Origin: UBA6136 sp044350805
GTDB lineage: Bacteria > Pseudomonadota > Gammaproteobacteria > Methylococcales > Methylococcaceae
Assembly: GCA_044350805.1 (NCBI GenBank)
Contig: JBILGU010000001.1
Coordinates: forward strand, 166,225 to 230,224
Direction: 5' to 3'
DNA length: 64,000 bases
The notes under the pieces were generated by a model. The model did not search any database. It saw only the letters and a program-made list of their open reading frames with translations, and had not been told where the DNA came from. Positions 1-9,003 of the stretch are shown one piece after another. The translations under genes and the position numbers were made by a program. Numbering within the stretch: position 1 is the stretch's first letter; every line of letters begins with the position of its first letter.

Positions 1-57
1 TTCCTGAAGAATCTCGGTCCACGCTGGATCCGCCACCGCCTTAGCAGGAACGCATAA
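1..57 (+). CDS. lptF: LptF C-terminus (partial)
   Basis: The first 57 bases read in frame as FLKNLGPRWIRHRLSRNA followed by TAA, four bases before the lptG start. LptF and LptG are adjacent paralogous permeases of the lipopolysaccharide transporter in most Gammaproteobacteria, so the fragment is most simply the cytoplasmic tail of LptF. The identification rests on position and on the basic tail only; there is too little sequence to recognise by itself. Confidence 0.5.
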   Translation, partial: FLKNLGPRWIRHRLSRNA

Positions 58-60
58 TTC

Positions 61-1134
61 ATGATTGGGAGTCTCGACCGCTATATTGCCGGCGAAGTCA
101 TCAAGGGCGCTCTGGTGGCTCTCTTTATCCTTTTGACACTGCTGACATTTTTCAGTTTTGCTGATGAACTGAGCGATATGGGCAAGGGCGCCTATGGGAT
201 GAAGCAGATTTTCGCCTACCTTCTTCTGACCTTGCCCCGTAACTTCTATGAACTCCAAGCTCCCGCTGCCCTTGTGGGAAGCCTGGTTACGCTCGGCGCT
301 CTGGCCAATAATCGGGAATTGGTTGCAATGCAGGCGGCCGGGGTTTCACGTATACGGATTATTGGCGCGGTCCTATTGGGCGGGGTCATCTTGCTTATCC
401 TGTCAATTCTTGTCGGCGAACTCATTGCCCCACCCTCGGAGCGAGCCGCGCAGAACCTCAAGTCCATCGCCCAGACGGATCAGGTCACATCACGCTCCAA
501 ATATGGCTTCTGGGTCCGTGACCGCAATGTTTTCATTAACATTCGATCGATTTACGAGCGGCAAACCCTCGGCAAAATCAATATTTACGACATCGGGGAG
601 GGGCAGAGTCTTCTCAAGGCAACCCATGCAAAGGAGGCCGTCCACACGGGGTTTCAATGGCGACTGAGGAACATTAGCACCACCTACTTTCAGGATGCCA
701 AGACTGTGACGGAGCATCAGGACGATGCTGACTGGTCCTCAGTTCTGGCTCCTGACCTGCTCAATGCCTTTGTGATCCGCCCCGAAAACCTTTCCGTCAT
801 TGAGCTACTCCACTACATGGAGTACCTGAAGGAGAACGGACAAGCCTCACAAATTGTCGAGCAGGCTTTCTGGGGACGGATCATGAACCCATTGGTCACA
901 CTGATCATGCTGATGGTTGCTGTCCCCTTTGTCATGACTGTCCGGCGAGAAGTCGGCACAGGGCAACGCATTGTGGCTGGCGTCGTCATTGGTCTTGGCT
1001 TTCATCTTTTCGACAAGATGTTCGGACACCTGGGACTGGTCTATGAAATGAACCCGCTCTTTTCGGTAGCGTTTCCGGGATTTTTAGCCCTGAGCATCGT
1101 CATTTGGATCCTCTGGCGAATGAAAATCAGGTAG
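61..1134 (+). CDS. lptG: LPS export ABC transporter permease LptG
   Basis: A 357-residue inner-membrane protein matching LptG. With LptF and the ATPase LptB it extracts lipopolysaccharide from the inner membrane and passes it to the LptC-LptA bridge. The N-terminus (MIGSLDRYIAGEVIKG) followed by a hydrophobic segment, and the LVTLGALANNRELVAMQAAG stretch near residues 73-92, are typical of the LptF/LptG permease family. This second segment is the coupling-helix region. A periplasmic beta-jellyroll domain lies roughly at residues 130-260, and three more membrane helices fill the C-terminal third (about 275-355). The start follows the preceding stop codon by three bases, so it is probably translationally coupled to lptF. 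Length is normal for the family. Confidence 0.93.
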   Translation: MIGSLDRYIAGEVIKGALVALFILLTLLTFFSFADELSDMGKGAYGMKQIFAYLLLTLPRNFYELQAPAALVGSLVTLGALANNRELVAMQAAGVSRIRIIGAVLLGGVILLILSILVGELIAPPSERAAQNLKSIAQTDQVTSRSKYGFWVRDRNVFINIRSIYERQTLGKINIYDIGEGQSLLKATHAKEAVHTGFQWRLRNISTTYFQDAKTVTEHQDDADWSSVLAPDLLNAFVIRPENLSVIELLHYMEYLKENGQASQIVEQAFWGRIMNPLVTLIMLMVAVPFVMTVRREVGTGQRIVAGVVIGLGFHLFDKMFGHLGLVYEMNPLFSVAFPGFLALSIVIWILWRMKIR

Positions 1135-1218
1135 CTCCAAACGCCTATCAAACCCTGCGCCACCCGGGCCATGGGATGGTGTTTTTGGTAGAATAGCCGG
1201 CCAATCAAGGAATTCTCG

Positions 1219-1776
1219 ATGGCTCTGATCCATACGCCCCTCTGCAATTTCGGCGCCCCTGCCCCAAGCTTCTCACTTCCTGGGGTCGATGGCCGTCTCT
1301 GGTCTCTCGACGATTGCCGAGGACCCAATGGTCTTCTGGTCATGTTCATTTGTAATCACTGCCCCTATGTGAAAGCCATTCAGGAGCGGCTGGTTCGCGA
1401 TACGCGAGAATTAAAGGCCGCGGGCATCGGCAGCGTCGCCATCATGTCCAACGATCCTGTCGAATATCCAGAGGACAGCTTTGAGAACATGAAACGGGTC
1501 TCCGATCAGTTCGGCTATTCCTTCCCCTATCTCCTGGATGAGACACAAGAAGTCGCAAAAGCCTATGGTGCAGTGTGCACCCCCGATTTCTTTGGATACA
1601 ACCAAGATCTTGGCCTGCAGTACCGGGGAAGAATCGACGAAAGCGGTCGCCAACCCGCAGGGCCTGAGGTCCGCCGAGATCTTTTTGAGGCGATGCGAAC
1701 CATTGCCAAAACCGGCCATGGCCCCTCCGAACAAACGGCCAGCATGGGGTGCTCCATCAAATGGCGATCCCCCTGA
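1219..1776 (+). CDS. Thioredoxin-fold (AhpC/TSA-like) redox protein
   Basis: A 185-residue cytoplasmic-looking protein (no signal peptide) of the thioredoxin-like AhpC/TSA group. The motif FICNHCPYVKAI (near residues 43-54) carries a CxxC pair (C-N-H-C) at the thioredoxin active-site position. The C-terminal SMGCSIKW motif is shared by a widespread but poorly studied subfamily annotated only as thioredoxin family protein. The domain has the peroxiredoxin layout (PAPSFSLPGVDG, then DPVEYPEDSFENM). AAGG at 1207-1210 lies eight bases before the ATG and supports this start. It stands alone between lptG and pgk. Substrate and partner reductase cannot be read from the sequence; a general thiol-disulfide or peroxide-detoxifying role is inference. 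Confidence 0.8.
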   Translation: MALIHTPLCNFGAPAPSFSLPGVDGRLWSLDDCRGPNGLLVMFICNHCPYVKAIQERLVRDTRELKAAGIGSVAIMSNDPVEYPEDSFENMKRVSDQFGYSFPYLLDETQEVAKAYGAVCTPDFFGYNQDLGLQYRGRIDESGRQPAGPEVRRDLFEAMRTIAKTGHGPSEQTASMGCSIKWRSP

Positions 1777-1827
1777 CTCATCCCCTCCGAATTGACTCCA
1801 TTACATCCAACCAGCAGGAATCTTCAC

Positions 1828-3006
1828 ATGAGCTTCAAGAGACTGACCGAACTTGACCTGACCGGAAAACGTGTTCTGATCCGCGCGGATCTCAATGTAC
1901 CCGTCAAAGACGGCAAAGTGACCAGCGAAACCCGTATTCGGGCCAGCGTCCCCACCATCGAGCACTGCCTTAAGGCGGGTGCAAGCCGCATCATGGTCAT
2001 GTCTCATCTTGGACGTCCGACTGAAGGCGAATACTCTGAGGAATCCTCCATGAAGCCAGTGGCAGATCGCCTGAGCGCCCTTTTGGGAAAGCCAGTGACG
2101 CTCGCCAAGAACTGGCTGGATGGCGTTGAGAGCGCGAATGGTGAAGTCGTCCTTTGCGAAAACGTGCGCTTCAACAAGGGCGAAAAAAAGGACAACGAAG
2201 ATCTGGCTAAGCGCATGGCGGAGCTTTGCGACGTGTATGTCATGGACGCCTTTGGTACGGCACATCGAGCCGAAGCCTCGACCCATGGGGTCGGCATTCA
2301 CGCTCCAGTTGCCTGTGCAGGCCTCCTTCTGGCTGCTGAGCTGGATGCCCTCGGCAAGGCACTCAAAAGCCCGCAGCGCCCCCTCCTCGCCATTGTCGGG
2401 GGATCGAAAGTTTCAGGAAAGCTCGAAGTACTCGAATCCCTCTCCAACCTTTGTGACCAGTTGATCGTTGGGGGTGGCATTGCCAATACCTTCATCGCTG
2501 CGGCTGGCTACCCGGTCGGAAAATCACTTTATGAAGCCGATCTAATCCCTGAGGCCAAGCGCCTAATGGAAAAAGCGAAGTCGCGCGGCGGTGAAATTCC
2601 TGTCCCCACCGATGTCGTTACCTCCAAGGAGTTTTCAGAATCCGCCGCTGCGACCATCAAGCAGGTTCAGGATGTCAGCGATGACGACCTGATTCTCGAT
2701 ATCGGGCCACAAACTGCGGCGCGTTATGCTGAAATCATCCAGTCGGCTGGAACCATTGTGTGGAATGGCCCGGTGGGCGTCTTTGAAATCGAACAATTCA
2801 GCCATGGGACGCAGGCCGTTGCAAAGGCCGTAGCCACTGGCAAAGGCTTTTCCATCGCCGGCGGTGGCGATACTCTGGCGGCCATCGAAAAGTACGGCAT
2901 TGAAAAAGATGTCTCCTACACGTCAACCGGAGGCGGTGCTTTCCTTGAGTTCCTCGAGGGCAAGAAACTGCCGGCCGTTGCCATGCTGGAAAGCCGCAAC
3001 AAGTAA
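1828..3006 (+). CDS. pgk: Phosphoglycerate kinase
   Basis: Phosphoglycerate kinase interconverts 1,3-bisphosphoglycerate plus ADP and 3-phosphoglycerate plus ATP in glycolysis and gluconeogenesis. I place the start at 1828 (MSFKRLTELDLTGKRVLIRA), giving 392 residues, the normal length. AGGAA at 1816-1820 precedes it, and an in-frame upstream start would add 12 residues that the family lacks. The N-domain has RADLNVP and the SHLGRP phosphate-site motif; the C-domain has VGGSKVSGKLEVLE, WNGPVGVFE and the nucleotide loop GGGDTLAAIE, ending with STGGGAFLEFLEG. A strong stem-loop follows. No gapA or fba neighbour is present here. Confidence 0.97.
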   Translation: MSFKRLTELDLTGKRVLIRADLNVPVKDGKVTSETRIRASVPTIEHCLKAGASRIMVMSHLGRPTEGEYSEESSMKPVADRLSALLGKPVTLAKNWLDGVESANGEVVLCENVRFNKGEKKDNEDLAKRMAELCDVYVMDAFGTAHRAEASTHGVGIHAPVACAGLLLAAELDALGKALKSPQRPLLAIVGGSKVSGKLEVLESLSNLCDQLIVGGGIANTFIAAAGYPVGKSLYEADLIPEAKRLMEKAKSRGGEIPVPTDVVTSKEFSESAAATIKQVQDVSDDDLILDIGPQTAARYAEIIQSAGTIVWNGPVGVFEIEQFSHGTQAVAKAVATGKGFSIAGGGDTLAAIEKYGIEKDVSYTSTGGGAFLEFLEGKKLPAVAMLESRNK

Positions 3007-3016
3007 ATACTAAAAA

Positions 3017-3060
3017 AGCGCGCAAGCCACGGATCGCTCGGGGCTTGCGTGCTCTTTGGT
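3017..3060 (+). terminator. Rho-independent terminator after pgk
   Basis: AGCGCGCAAGCC (3017-3028) pairs with GGCTTGCGTGCT (3042-3053) over 12 positions with one G-T wobble and a 13-base loop. It begins ten bases after the pgk stop and is followed by a short U-containing tail (CTTTGGTC). Six A residues just before the stem could let it work weakly on the other strand too. Confidence 0.75.
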
Positions 3061-3074
3061 CTATACAAATCGTA

Positions 3075-3102
3075 TTGTTTGGGGTAAAACCCTGATTAAA
3101 TA
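3075..3102 (+). promoter_or_regulatory. Possible rpoZ-spoT promoter
   Basis: TTGTTT (3075-3080) and TAAATA (3097-3102) are separated by 16 bases, in the AT-rich gap between the pgk terminator and rpoZ. The position is right for a sigma-70 promoter driving rpoZ-spoT-ridA-recG. The -10 match is weak, so this is a suggestion only. Confidence 0.25.
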
Positions 3103-3130
3103 AAGTTATTTATCGAGAGTATTAAAGTTC

Positions 3131-3412
3131 ATGGCTAGAGTGACCGTCGAAGACTGTCTTGACAATGTAGACAATCGTTTCCAACTGGTGCTGGTCGCAG
3201 CGAAAAGAGCGCGCCAGCTGACCATCCATCCCGAAGACTCCAAGGTTGCTTGGGAAAATGACAAGCCCACTGTGGTTGCTCTGCGCGAAATTGCTTCTGG
3301 TGACATTACCCGCGATTACCTGAGTGTCCCAGTCAAGCAGGATCGTTTTACTCTTGCCCGTCCAGCATTCCCGACCCCAGGTCCTGACCTCGACGATGAG
3401 GATTTCGACTGA
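3131..3412 (+). CDS. rpoZ: RNA polymerase omega subunit
   Basis: A 93-residue omega subunit, which chaperones beta-prime into core RNA polymerase and forms part of one ppGpp site. The N-terminus MARVTVEDCLDNVDNRFQLV is the canonical omega signature, followed by AAKRARQL and the conserved VVALREIASGDI segment. The tail is acidic (DLDDEDFD). It directly precedes spoT, the usual gammaproteobacterial order (rpoZ-spoT), which links the alarmone-binding subunit with the alarmone enzyme. Confidence 0.97.
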   Translation: MARVTVEDCLDNVDNRFQLVLVAAKRARQLTIHPEDSKVAWENDKPTVVALREIASGDITRDYLSVPVKQDRFTLARPAFPTPGPDLDDEDFD

Positions 3413-3469
3413 TCTAGTCCCTGCCCTGGGTCATCGAGAACCACCGCAACATGACACTCCCCTAAAGAC

Positions 3470-5665
3470 ATGCTCGCGGCTCGTGAGGAAATCGAAGAAC
3501 CCCAAGAAAAGCTGATCCGGCGGCTCTGCACGGCGCTCTCCAAATACCTTGAGCCCGAGCAAGTCGCCGAGGTCGTTAGGGCTTACGAACTCGCAAATCG
3601 TGCCCATGAGGGGCAAACCCGTCTTACCGGGGAACCCTACATCTGCCACCCCCTATCCGTTGCGCTGATCCTCGCCGACATGCGCATGGACATGCGTGGG
3701 ATCATGGCGGCGATAATGCACGACGTGATCGAAGACACTCCGATCACCAAGGCTGAACTCACCGAGCAATTTGGCGAGGAAGTGGCCGAACTCGTTGACG
3801 GCGTCACCAAACTGGGCCGTATCGACAGCAAATCCCGCGCAGAAACCCATGCTCAGAATGTCAGGAAAATGTTCCTGGCCATGGTCAAGGACCTGCGTGT
3901 GATCATGGTCAAACTGGCTGACCGTCTTCACAACATGCGCACGCTTGAGACGATGGCGAGCCACAAGCGCCGTCGCATAGCCGCAGAAACCCTGGATATT
4001 TATGCACCCATCGCGAATCGGCTTGGGATGCACCAACTGCGGCTTGAGCTTGAGGATCTTGGGTTCGCCGCCATGTATCCCGTGAGAGCCAAGGTCCTTG
4101 CTCAGTCAGTCAAAAAGGCCCGCGGCAACCGAAAAGAAGTCGTATCCAGCATTGAAAACTCGATCAAGAAACGTCTCGATGACGCAGGCTTGGGAAACAT
4201 CGAGGTGATCGGCAGAGAGAAGCACCTTTTCAGCATCTATCAGAAAATGGTGCGAAAACGGAGACCCTTTGCCGAAGTATTTGACGTCTATGCCTTCCGC
4301 ATCAGCGTAGAAAGCAGTGATGACTGTTATCGGGCACTGGGAGTTGTCCACAACCTTTACAAGCCGGTCCCGGGACGCTTCAAAGACTACATTGCCGTTC
4401 CTAAGGCCAATGGCTACCAGTCACTTCATACCGTTCTGGCGGGCCCTTTTGGTCAGCCCATCGAAATCCAGATTCGCACTCGAGCCATGCATCAGCTTGC
4501 AGAGGCGGGTATCGCCGCACACTGGCTTTACAAGAGTGAAGAAAAAGACGCCAAGACTCAGAGTCAGGCACGCGCGCACGAATGGCTACAGGACCTTTTG
4601 GAGATTCAACAAAGCGCCGGTGACTCTCTAGAATTTCTTGATAATCTCAAGGTTGACCTGTTCCAGCGTGAAGTTTATGTGTTCACCCCGCGTGGCCAGA
4701 TCATTAAGCTTCCGCGTCAGGCGACGATCGTTGACTTTGCTTACGCCGTGCATACCCATGTAGGTAACACCTGCGTTTCTGCCCGAGTTGATCGCCAACT
4801 CGCCCCCCTTCAGACCGTTCTTCAAAATGGCCAGACCGTTGAGATCATTACCGCCCCATGGGCCCGACCGAATCCACTCTGGCTCAGCTTTGTCGTCACT
4901 GCAAAGGCACGGGCAGCCATCAGAAACCACCTCCGCAACTTCAAGGCACAGGAAGGTATCGCACTCGGCCAACGCCTCCTGGAAAAAGAACTCGACACCC
5001 TAGGATACGATTACCAGACGATTCCTGAGGATCAGGTCCAGAAGCTACTGAAGCGTTTGGAAATTCCCGATCGTGATGCGCTGCTCGAGGACTTGGGTCT
5101 GGGTAATCGCCTGCCCATGTTGGTGGCAAGGCAGCTGGTGGATCTGGGACCCGAAAGGATTGGAGCGAAACCGTCTGAAAAGTCCCCCTCACTGACCCCC
5201 CTGATCATTCGGGGCACTGAGGGTATGGTCGTGAACCTTGCAAAATGCTGTCGCCCCATTCCTGGCGACCCGATCATTGGTTTTTTCAATCCGGGCAAGG
5301 GGATTGTGGTTCATCTGACCGAATGCAATAACATAGAGGAACTCCGCAAGCGTCATGGCAACTGGGTCGATGTGCAATGGGACAAGCAGGCCCGGGGTGA
5401 ATTCCCAGCGCTGATTCGCATCGAACTCATGAATCAGGTCGGAACCCTTGCCAAGGTGGCGGCTACCATTTCGAGAATGCGCGCAAACATCGAGAACGTC
5501 CAAATCGTTAACCAAGACAGTCAACTGTCCATTGACTACATTACGCTGATGGTCAGAGATCGAAACCACCTGGCGCAGGTGGTGAAGGAGCTTCGTAAAC
5601 TCTCGATTGTTCTCAAAATTTCACGTGTCAAATCAGAACTGCGAAAAAAAAGCACACATGACTAA
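3470..5665 (+). CDS. spoT: Bifunctional (p)ppGpp synthetase/hydrolase SpoT
   Basis: A 731-residue long RelA/SpoT homologue that makes and degrades (p)ppGpp. The N-terminal HD hydrolase domain is intact, with HDVIED at residues 84-89. The synthetase domain follows (GREKHLFSIYQKM near 248, YQSLHTVLAGPFG near 316). Its charge motif is RFKD at 303-306, the RxKD form found in hydrolase-competent, bifunctional enzymes rather than the ExDD of RelA. A TGS domain begins near residue 395 (VYVFTPRGQIIKLPR), then a cysteine-containing region (VNLAKCCRPIPGD), and a C-terminal ACT domain covers about 650-725. The start lacks a good ribosome-binding site, but no better in-frame start is seen. The stop overlaps the ridA start by eight bases. 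Confidence 0.96.
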   Translation: MLAAREEIEEPQEKLIRRLCTALSKYLEPEQVAEVVRAYELANRAHEGQTRLTGEPYICHPLSVALILADMRMDMRGIMAAIMHDVIEDTPITKAELTEQFGEEVAELVDGVTKLGRIDSKSRAETHAQNVRKMFLAMVKDLRVIMVKLADRLHNMRTLETMASHKRRRIAAETLDIYAPIANRLGMHQLRLELEDLGFAAMYPVRAKVLAQSVKKARGNRKEVVSSIENSIKKRLDDAGLGNIEVIGREKHLFSIYQKMVRKRRPFAEVFDVYAFRISVESSDDCYRALGVVHNLYKPVPGRFKDYIAVPKANGYQSLHTVLAGPFGQPIEIQIRTRAMHQLAEAGIAAHWLYKSEEKDAKTQSQARAHEWLQDLLEIQQSAGDSLEFLDNLKVDLFQREVYVFTPRGQIIKLPRQATIVDFAYAVHTHVGNTCVSARVDRQLAPLQTVLQNGQTVEIITAPWARPNPLWLSFVVTAKARAAIRNHLRNFKAQEGIALGQRLLEKELDTLGYDYQTIPEDQVQKLLKRLEIPDRDALLEDLGLGNRLPMLVARQLVDLGPERIGAKPSEKSPSLTPLIIRGTEGMVVNLAKCCRPIPGDPIIGFFNPGKGIVVHLTECNNIEELRKRHGNWVDVQWDKQARGEFPALIRIELMNQVGTLAKVAATISRMRANIENVQIVNQDSQLSIDYITLMVRDRNHLAQVVKELRKLSIVLKISRVKSELRKKSTHD

Positions 5666-6044
5666 GAAGGCCATTCACACCGATCTCGCGCCTCAAGCCA
5701 TCGGCACCTATTCACAAGCCATCCAGACGGGAAATACGGTATACCTTTCCGGTCAAATCCCCCTGGATCCCCAAACGATGGCCCTCGTTGAGGGACCTAT
5801 TGATGTCCAGATTCATCGGGTTTTCAAAAACCTGAACGCTGTGGCCGCGGCCGCCGGCGGCTCTCTCGACGATGTGGTCAAACTCAACGTGTTTCTGACC
5901 GATCTTGGCCATTTTTCCATGGTCAACGAGATCATGAGCACCTACTTCAACCAACCCTATCCGGCCAGAGCCGCCATTGGTGTTGCTGCTCTGCCGCGGG
6001 GCGCCATGGTCGAGATGGATGCTGTTCTGGTTCTTGCGGGCTGA
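5658..6044 (+). CDS. ridA: Reactive intermediate deaminase RidA
   Basis: RidA (YjgF/YER057c/UK114) hydrolyses reactive 2-aminoacrylate and related imines released by PLP enzymes. The start at 5658 (MTKKAIHTDLAPQAIGTYSQ) gives 128 residues, the family norm; the open frame extends further upstream but only inside spoT. Diagnostic stretches are YSQAIQTGNTVYLSGQIPLD, the conserved arginine in PYPARAAIGVAALP, and the terminal GAMVEMDAVLVLAG. The ATG overlaps the spoT stop (ATGACTAA), implying translational coupling. The spoT-ridA-recG order is common in beta- and gammaproteobacteria. Confidence 0.95.
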   Translation: MTKKAIHTDLAPQAIGTYSQAIQTGNTVYLSGQIPLDPQTMALVEGPIDVQIHRVFKNLNAVAAAAGGSLDDVVKLNVFLTDLGHFSMVNEIMSTYFNQPYPARAAIGVAALPRGAMVEMDAVLVLAG

Positions 6045-6110
6045 TCCTTTACTAAATCTCTGTCTAGATCACCTTCACTTCTCGGTCAATCGATCGCCTC
6101 GCTTCGAGGG

Positions 6111-8135
6111 GTGGGGGAAAAAACCGCCCAAAAACTTGAACGGATCGATCTCCAAACCGTTCAGGACCTCCTGTTCCATCTTCCCCTGCGTTATGAAGAT
6201 CGGACACGGCTCACGTCGATTGGACAGGCGCGGCCTGGAGAGACCGTCCTTGTCGAAGGCGCCATCGTCGGCATTGAGGTGAGACAGGGCGCTCGCCGGA
6301 GCCATTTGGTTCGCATCCAGGATGCCAGTGGTCTGCTGACCCTGCGTTTTTTCCATTTCACGCGACATCAGGAACTCCAATTTATCCCAGGTCGGCGTGT
6401 ACGTTGCTTTGGTGAGGTCCGTTTTGGCTTTCAGGGAATGGAAGTCAGCCATCCTGACTATGAGTTCCCCCTTGAGGAGAGCCCCCCATCGCCCGAAGCT
6501 TGCCTGACGCCGGTCTACCCCGTCACGGAAGGGGTTCACCAAAAAACCTTACGGCAACTTGTGAGTCAGGCACTTGAGCAGATGGAAGGGCTCCATGATC
6601 TCCTTGAAAACCACCCACCTCCCTTCGCCTCGGGACCCTCTCTGAAAGAAGCCCTCCTTGCACTCCATCGTCCTGCGCCGGGGCTTGGCCTTGGCAGCCA
6701 AACTTTGGAAAGGGCGCGCCGTCGGCTGGCCTATGAGGAACTGTTGGCCCATCACCTCAGCCTGAGCCGCTACCGAAGTCGGGTAAGAAATCAGATGGCC
6801 CCAGAACTCACGCTTCCGCCATCCGTCCACACTTCATTTCTAGGGGCTCTTCCCTTCAAGCTCACGGGCGCTCAAGAGCGTGTGGTCACAGAAATCCTCT
6901 CGGATCTCGGGCGCTCAACCCCGATGATGCGCCTGGTGCAAGGTGATGTCGGTTGCGGAAAAACCGTCGTCGCCGCACTCGCCGCCCTGGCCGCTCTCGC
7001 TTCCGGATACCAAGTCGCCGTGATGGCCCCAACGGACCTCCTCGCTGACCAGCATGCCCGAAGCTTCACCCATTGGCTGGAGCCCCTGGGAGTGAGTGTG
7101 GGTTTTATTTCTGGCCGACTAAAAAAGGAGGATCGCAGTGCCGCGCTTTCTGATCTCGCCGAGGGCAGAACAGGGCTCGCCATCGGAACCCATGCCCTTT
7201 TTCAAGACGATGTCGACTTCGCACGCCTCGGGCTCATCATTATCGATGAGCAGCATCGCTTTGGCGTCCATCAACGCCTCGCACTCAGACAGAAGGGAGT
7301 CCAAAACGGCAGGGTTCCCCATCAGATGATCATGACAGCAACGCCCATTCCAAGAACACTGGCAATGACTGGATATGCCGATCTCGATCTCTCCATTATC
7401 GATGAGCGCCCCCCCGGACGCACGCCGGTAAAGACGGCCGTCCTGCCGCAAGGCCGAAAATCAGAGATCATTACCCGGATTGACGAATGGGTCAGGAAAG
7501 GACGCCAGGCCTACTGGGTCTGTACCCTGATCGAAGAGTCGGAAATGCTGCAGGCGGAAGCTGCTGAAACTGCGGCCGCGACGCTCAAGGAGTCGCTACC
7601 AGAGCTTCGCATGGCCCTGGTCCATGGTCGCCTTAAAGCACGCGATAAGGAGTCGATCATGCAGGCTTTCAAGCAGGGGGAGATCGACCTTCTGGTCGCG
7701 ACGACCGTCATCGAGGTGGGTGTTGATGTTCCCAATGCCGGACTGATGGTGATTGAGAATGCCGAGCGCCTCGGTCTTGCGCAGCTTCATCAACTGCGGG
7801 GAAGGGTCGGCAGAGGCCCGGGCGAAGCCCATTGCGTCCTCGTCTATCAATCCCCCTTGGGAAAGATTGCCCGCGAAAGACTCGCCATACTAAGGGAGAC
7901 AGACGACGGCTTCATCATCGCCGAAAAGGATTTGGAAATACGGGGACCCGGGGAACTCTTGGGAACTCGCCAGACGGGCCAGCTCAATTTCAGAATTGCT
8001 GATCTTGTGGAGGATGGGCACCTCATAGATCAGGTCCACCAACAAGCCGATAAACTCCATCAGGAGAATCCTGAGATCGTCGACCAGCTCATTCATCGCT
8101 GGCTGGGACGGTCTCAGGACTTCATCGAAGCCTGA
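6111..8135 (+). CDS. recG: ATP-dependent DNA helicase RecG
   Basis: RecG is a superfamily 2 branch-migration helicase that regresses stalled forks and processes Holliday junctions. The N-terminal wedge/OB domain (VQDLLFHLPLRYEDRT onward) precedes the helicase core, with Walker A GDVGCGKT near residue 278, motif II DEQHRFGVHQR and motif VI HQLRGRVGRG. The end (DLEIRGPGELLGTRQTGQ) is typical. The coordinate given is the first standard start (GTG 6111), but the open frame continues upstream to the ridA stop. Its translation SLLGQSIASLRGVGEKTAQK contains the conserved start of RecG proteins. No ATG, GTG or TTG lies between 6045 and 6110, so the real start may be the CTG at 6060 or an unusual codon. 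Confidence 0.93.
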   Translation: MGEKTAQKLERIDLQTVQDLLFHLPLRYEDRTRLTSIGQARPGETVLVEGAIVGIEVRQGARRSHLVRIQDASGLLTLRFFHFTRHQELQFIPGRRVRCFGEVRFGFQGMEVSHPDYEFPLEESPPSPEACLTPVYPVTEGVHQKTLRQLVSQALEQMEGLHDLLENHPPPFASGPSLKEALLALHRPAPGLGLGSQTLERARRRLAYEELLAHHLSLSRYRSRVRNQMAPELTLPPSVHTSFLGALPFKLTGAQERVVTEILSDLGRSTPMMRLVQGDVGCGKTVVAALAALAALASGYQVAVMAPTDLLADQHARSFTHWLEPLGVSVGFISGRLKKEDRSAALSDLAEGRTGLAIGTHALFQDDVDFARLGLIIIDEQHRFGVHQRLALRQKGVQNGRVPHQMIMTATPIPRTLAMTGYADLDLSIIDERPPGRTPVKTAVLPQGRKSEIITRIDEWVRKGRQAYWVCTLIEESEMLQAEAAETAAATLKESLPELRMALVHGRLKARDKESIMQAFKQGEIDLLVATTVIEVGVDVPNAGLMVIENAERLGLAQLHQLRGRVGRGPGEAHCVLVYQSPLGKIARERLAILRETDDGFIIAEKDLEIRGPGELLGTRQTGQLNFRIADLVEDGHLIDQVHQQADKLHQENPEIVDQLIHRWLGRSQDFIEA

Positions 8136-8939
8136 TCAGGGGGCCTTCGCAGCGTTCTGCGGGTGCTTTTTTGCCCACTCGCTGGCCAGTCGCTGACCTT
8201 CGGCCAACTGGGCTGAGCTTAGCTTTTTTGCCAGTCGATCACGGCTCTGGCTAAATTCCTTCTCCCCTGAGACCGCTGCGAGGTTGAACCACTTATAAGC
8301 CTCGACCTGATTTTGCGGCACGCCCTGCCCCTGAAGATAAAGGGTTCCTAGGCCATGCATGGCCTGAGTATTGCCAAGCTCCGCCGCCTTGGAATACCAG
8401 CGTACGGCCTCCGGGAAATTCTGGGTTGCACCCTTTCCATGCTGATAACGGTATCCCATATAGTAGGCAGCTTCGACATGGCCCTGCTCCGACGCCTTCA
8501 AATACCAGCGGGTCGCCTCATTGCGATCCTGAGGGACTCCCTCGCCCCGCCCGTAGATCTGACCTACTCTGAACTGCGCATCGGCATTCCCTTGGGTTGC
8601 AGAGGCCTTGTACCAACGCAAGGCTTCGCTCTGACTGGCAGTCACTCCAATGCCACGCTCATAAAGTCCGGCGAGGACCCACTGGGAGCGGGCATCCCCC
8701 TTCTCAGCGGCCTTTGTGCACCAAAAAAGAAGATCCACACTCGGTTTCTGCGACTTCGCAGATACGACTGCTGAAGTCTGAGAGAACGCCTTCACCTGAT
8801 TGGCACAGGCAATCGATTCGTTCTCAGGGGCGACAGACGCCTTCGTTTCAGCCGGAACTGCCGGCGGATTTGGCGACAACGTAGAACACCCGACCATCCC
8901 CGACGCAATCATGGCACTCAGAATCTTTCGTTCAAACAT
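8136..8939 (-). CDS. Sel1-repeat (TPR-like) lipoprotein
   Basis: A 267-residue exported protein. The start at 8939 (MFERKILSAMIASGMVGC) is chosen because GAGGG lies ten bases upstream and it gives a compact lipoprotein signal with lipobox-like GMVGC, so Cys18 is the likely lipidated residue. About five Sel1-like repeats follow (ARSQWVLAGLYERGIGV, ADAQFRVGQIYGRGEGV, VEAAYYMGYRYQHGKGA, TQAMHGLGTLYLQGQGV). Sel1 repeats form alpha-solenoids that mediate protein contacts, often in envelope or secretion assemblies. Its stop abuts the recG stop tail to tail. The partner is unknown; location in the periplasm or at the outer membrane is inferred from the lipobox. Confidence 0.8.
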   Translation of the reverse strand: MFERKILSAMIASGMVGCSTLSPNPPAVPAETKASVAPENESIACANQVKAFSQTSAVVSAKSQKPSVDLLFWCTKAAEKGDARSQWVLAGLYERGIGVTASQSEALRWYKASATQGNADAQFRVGQIYGRGEGVPQDRNEATRWYLKASEQGHVEAAYYMGYRYQHGKGATQNFPEAVRWYSKAAELGNTQAMHGLGTLYLQGQGVPQNQVEAYKWFNLAAVSGEKEFSQSRDRLAKKLSSAQLAEGQRLASEWAKKHPQNAAKAP

Positions 8940-9003
8940 GAAGTGGCCCTCGCCATGCATTAGAACAACTTTTTTCAGCTAGTTTATGCTCACCTGCAAG
9001 AAA

